Shown here: piece after piece, positions 63,800-64,000 of the stretch
How positions within the stretch are numbered: position 1 is the stretch's first letter
How the letters are laid out: each line of letters starts with the position of its first letter
From: Streptococcus sp. DTU_2020_1001019_1_SI_AUS_MUR_006
GTDB taxonomy: Bacteria > Bacillota > Bacilli > Lactobacillales > Streptococcaceae
Direction: 5' to 3'
Length of the DNA stretch: 64,000 nucleotides
NCBI RefSeq assembly: GCF_032340315.1
Contig: NZ_CP135436.1
Span: forward strand, 682,001 to 746,000
Position numbers and translations under genes: made by a program
Notes under the pieces: generated by a model
What the model was told of the DNA's origin: nothing
Database searches by the model: none
Seen by the model: only the letters and a program-made list of their open reading frames with translations

Positions 63800-64000
63800 T
63801 TAAATCAAGAAATCCAAGCCAGTTTCCAAGCTTGCTTCGACAGCCTTTTGTAGAGAGGACAGTGTTTTTTGCCCATCACTTGTCAGGCAGATAAAGCTAG
63901 AGCGTCTATCTTGATCACAACACATGCGACTAAGCAGACCGCAATTTTTGGCTTCCAAGCGAGCTACCATTCGAGAAACAGCGCTCGGGCTCAGATGAAG
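63800..64000 (-). CDS. MarR-family regulator, C-terminal part (cut by window edge)
   Basis: The minus-strand frame is open from 64000 and reads LHLSPSAVSRMVARLEAKNC, LLSRMCCDQDRRSSFICLTS to a stop at 63800. The recognition helix and wing (DRRSSFICLT.DG) are typical of MarR regulators. The N-terminal part lies beyond the window. Confidence 0.8.
   Translation of the reverse strand, partial: LHLSPSAVSRMVARLEAKNCGLLSRMCCDQDRRSSFICLTSDGQKTLSSLQKAVEASLETGLDFLI

Overview
The window is chromosomal DNA from a Streptococcus of the mitis/pneumoniae group. The housekeeping genes (gltX, argS-argR-mutS, rpsL-rpsG-fusA-polC, pepS, queA, rarA, prmA-rsmE-pepF, aquaporin, trxA) read as close relatives of pneumococcal proteins. 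Two BOX repeats, typical of this group, are present. Species cannot be fixed from the sequence alone.

Layout. 1-4.2 kb: end of a sorbitol (glucitol) PTS operon (PRD regulator, gutM, EIIC, EIIBC, EIIA), followed by only the 3' third of pgi and then intact gltX. 6.4-7.1 kb: a BOX repeat and an unclassified leader/ncRNA with its own promoter and terminator. 7.1-15.5 kb: an aminotransferase, a DUF2625 gene, a decayed zone with small ORFs, a YesL-YesM-YesN-like cluster (pneumococcal TCS07 type), nrdI and small membrane proteins. 15.68-16.08 kb: an array of hairpin modules whose arms differ in sequence but stay paired. 16-30 kb: argS, argR, mutS, DUF3021/LytTR pair, str operon, polC. 30-36.8 kb: a NACHT NTPase (candidate antiphage protein), pepS, a LysR regulator, queA and a lipoprotein. 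36.9-40.5 kb: an accessory island bounded by a duplicated tRNA-Lys 3' end, with IS30 remnants, an LtrA-like protein, an aldo/keto reductase and a truncated immunity-type protein. 40.4-47.2 kb: tRNA-Lys(CTT), 6S RNA, rarA, DUF3013, NUDIX, GNAT, prmA, rsmE, pepF.

47.64-59.10 kb is a GC-rich integrative mobilizable element of about 11.46 kb. It carries a large serine recombinase, a membrane protein/XRE pair with twin palindromic operators, TnpW, a DnaC-like ATPase, a replisome organizer, a Cys-rich VLP protein, a MobP-like relaxase, MobC, Tn916-type HTH and sigma-like regulators, a SAM methyltransferase and the tetracycline ribosomal-protection gene tet(W) with its leader peptide. It splits a DUF2785 gene. 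Joining the two halves at a shared GA dinucleotide restores the frame exactly.

59.7-64 kb: aquaporin, BOX repeat, the queuosine-precursor operon queC-queD-queE-queF behind a putative preQ1 riboswitch and terminator, trxA, a DUF4649 protein and the end of a MarR-type regulator cut by the window edge.

The least explained signals are the hairpin array after argS, a nested stem-loop element present in two diverged copies (rpsG-fusA spacer and upstream of prmA), the 6.7-7.06 kb transcript, and the NACHT gene.
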